Shown here in pieces: positions 13,452-13,612 of a stretch of DNA of 13,612 nt (the first letter of the stretch is position 1; each line of letters begins with the position of its first letter). The DNA lies in assembly GCA_043736395.1 (NCBI GenBank), contig JAYTCQ010000365.1:1-13612 (forward strand), read 5' to 3'. A program made the position numbers and the translations under genes. The notes beneath the pieces were generated by a model, which had not been told where the DNA came from, ran no database searches, and saw nothing but the letters and a program-made list of their open reading frames with translations. This DNA is from JAFDVL01 sp043736395. GTDB lineage: Bacteria; Acidobacteriota; Blastocatellia; RBC074.

Positions 13452-13612
13452 ATTGATATTTTTTTTCGAAGGAGCCTAAAAACACAATTAATACCTAATT
13501 CAATACCTACATAAATGTGAATCAGGGGTTCAACTAATATCGTTATTAAAAACAAAGGGTTTATAGACTTAGCATTTCGGCATCAGTGATTTTTCGCTCC
13601 GCTAACCCGTTG
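13452..13612. other. Non-coding edge of the window
   Basis: I see no gene in these 161 bp. The final stretch has the look of a dispersed repeat edge (cgctccgctaacccgttg), but with a single copy in view this cannot be shown. Confidence 0.3.

Overview
The window is a chromosomal segment of a moderate-GC, Gram-negative-type bacterium. The best guess is Acidobacteriota of the Blastocatellia/Pyrinomonadales kind. This rests on the gene style (a SpoIID-tail-like metallopeptidase, a MoxR/DUF58/BatA operon), a high density of short palindromic REP-like repeats, and the exported hypothetical proteins. It is an inference from memory; no marker gene is present.

Layout. Plus strand: (1) the end of a gluzincin metallopeptidase gene whose frame runs in from the window edge through a REP doublet; (2) an NtrB-like histidine kinase and an NtrC-like response regulator, 52 bp apart; (3) a tiny membrane-protein locus that looks frameshifted or overlapping; (4) a REP-like palindrome cluster; (5) a class II CCA-adding-type nucleotidyltransferase carrying an in-frame palindromic insertion. 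Minus strand, convergent with the last: a run of MoxR ATPase, DUF58 vWA protein, an exported hypothetical, a BatA-type vWA membrane protein, an exported three-repeat protein and an exported rhodanese. Upstream of these, also on the minus strand, lies a sugar/nucleoside-type ABC permease.

The most striking item is the rhodanese. Its frame stops at a TGA exactly inside the active-site loop, giving Y-C-S-(TGA)-P-D-E-A-T-S-A. It then continues for 41 well-conserved rhodanese residues to a TAA. Homologues as I recall them carry Cys at that position. A GC-rich hairpin with a loop starting in G lies 16 nt after the TGA, where a bacterial SECIS is expected. It is therefore very probably an exported selenocysteine rhodanese that ordinary annotation would truncate to 115 aa.

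Other points worth checking are the NtrC-like regulator, which has four conservative changes at its ATPase and sigma-54 contact motifs; the kinase's receiver-like domain, which lacks the phosphoacceptor; and palindromic repeats inserted in frame in two coding regions.
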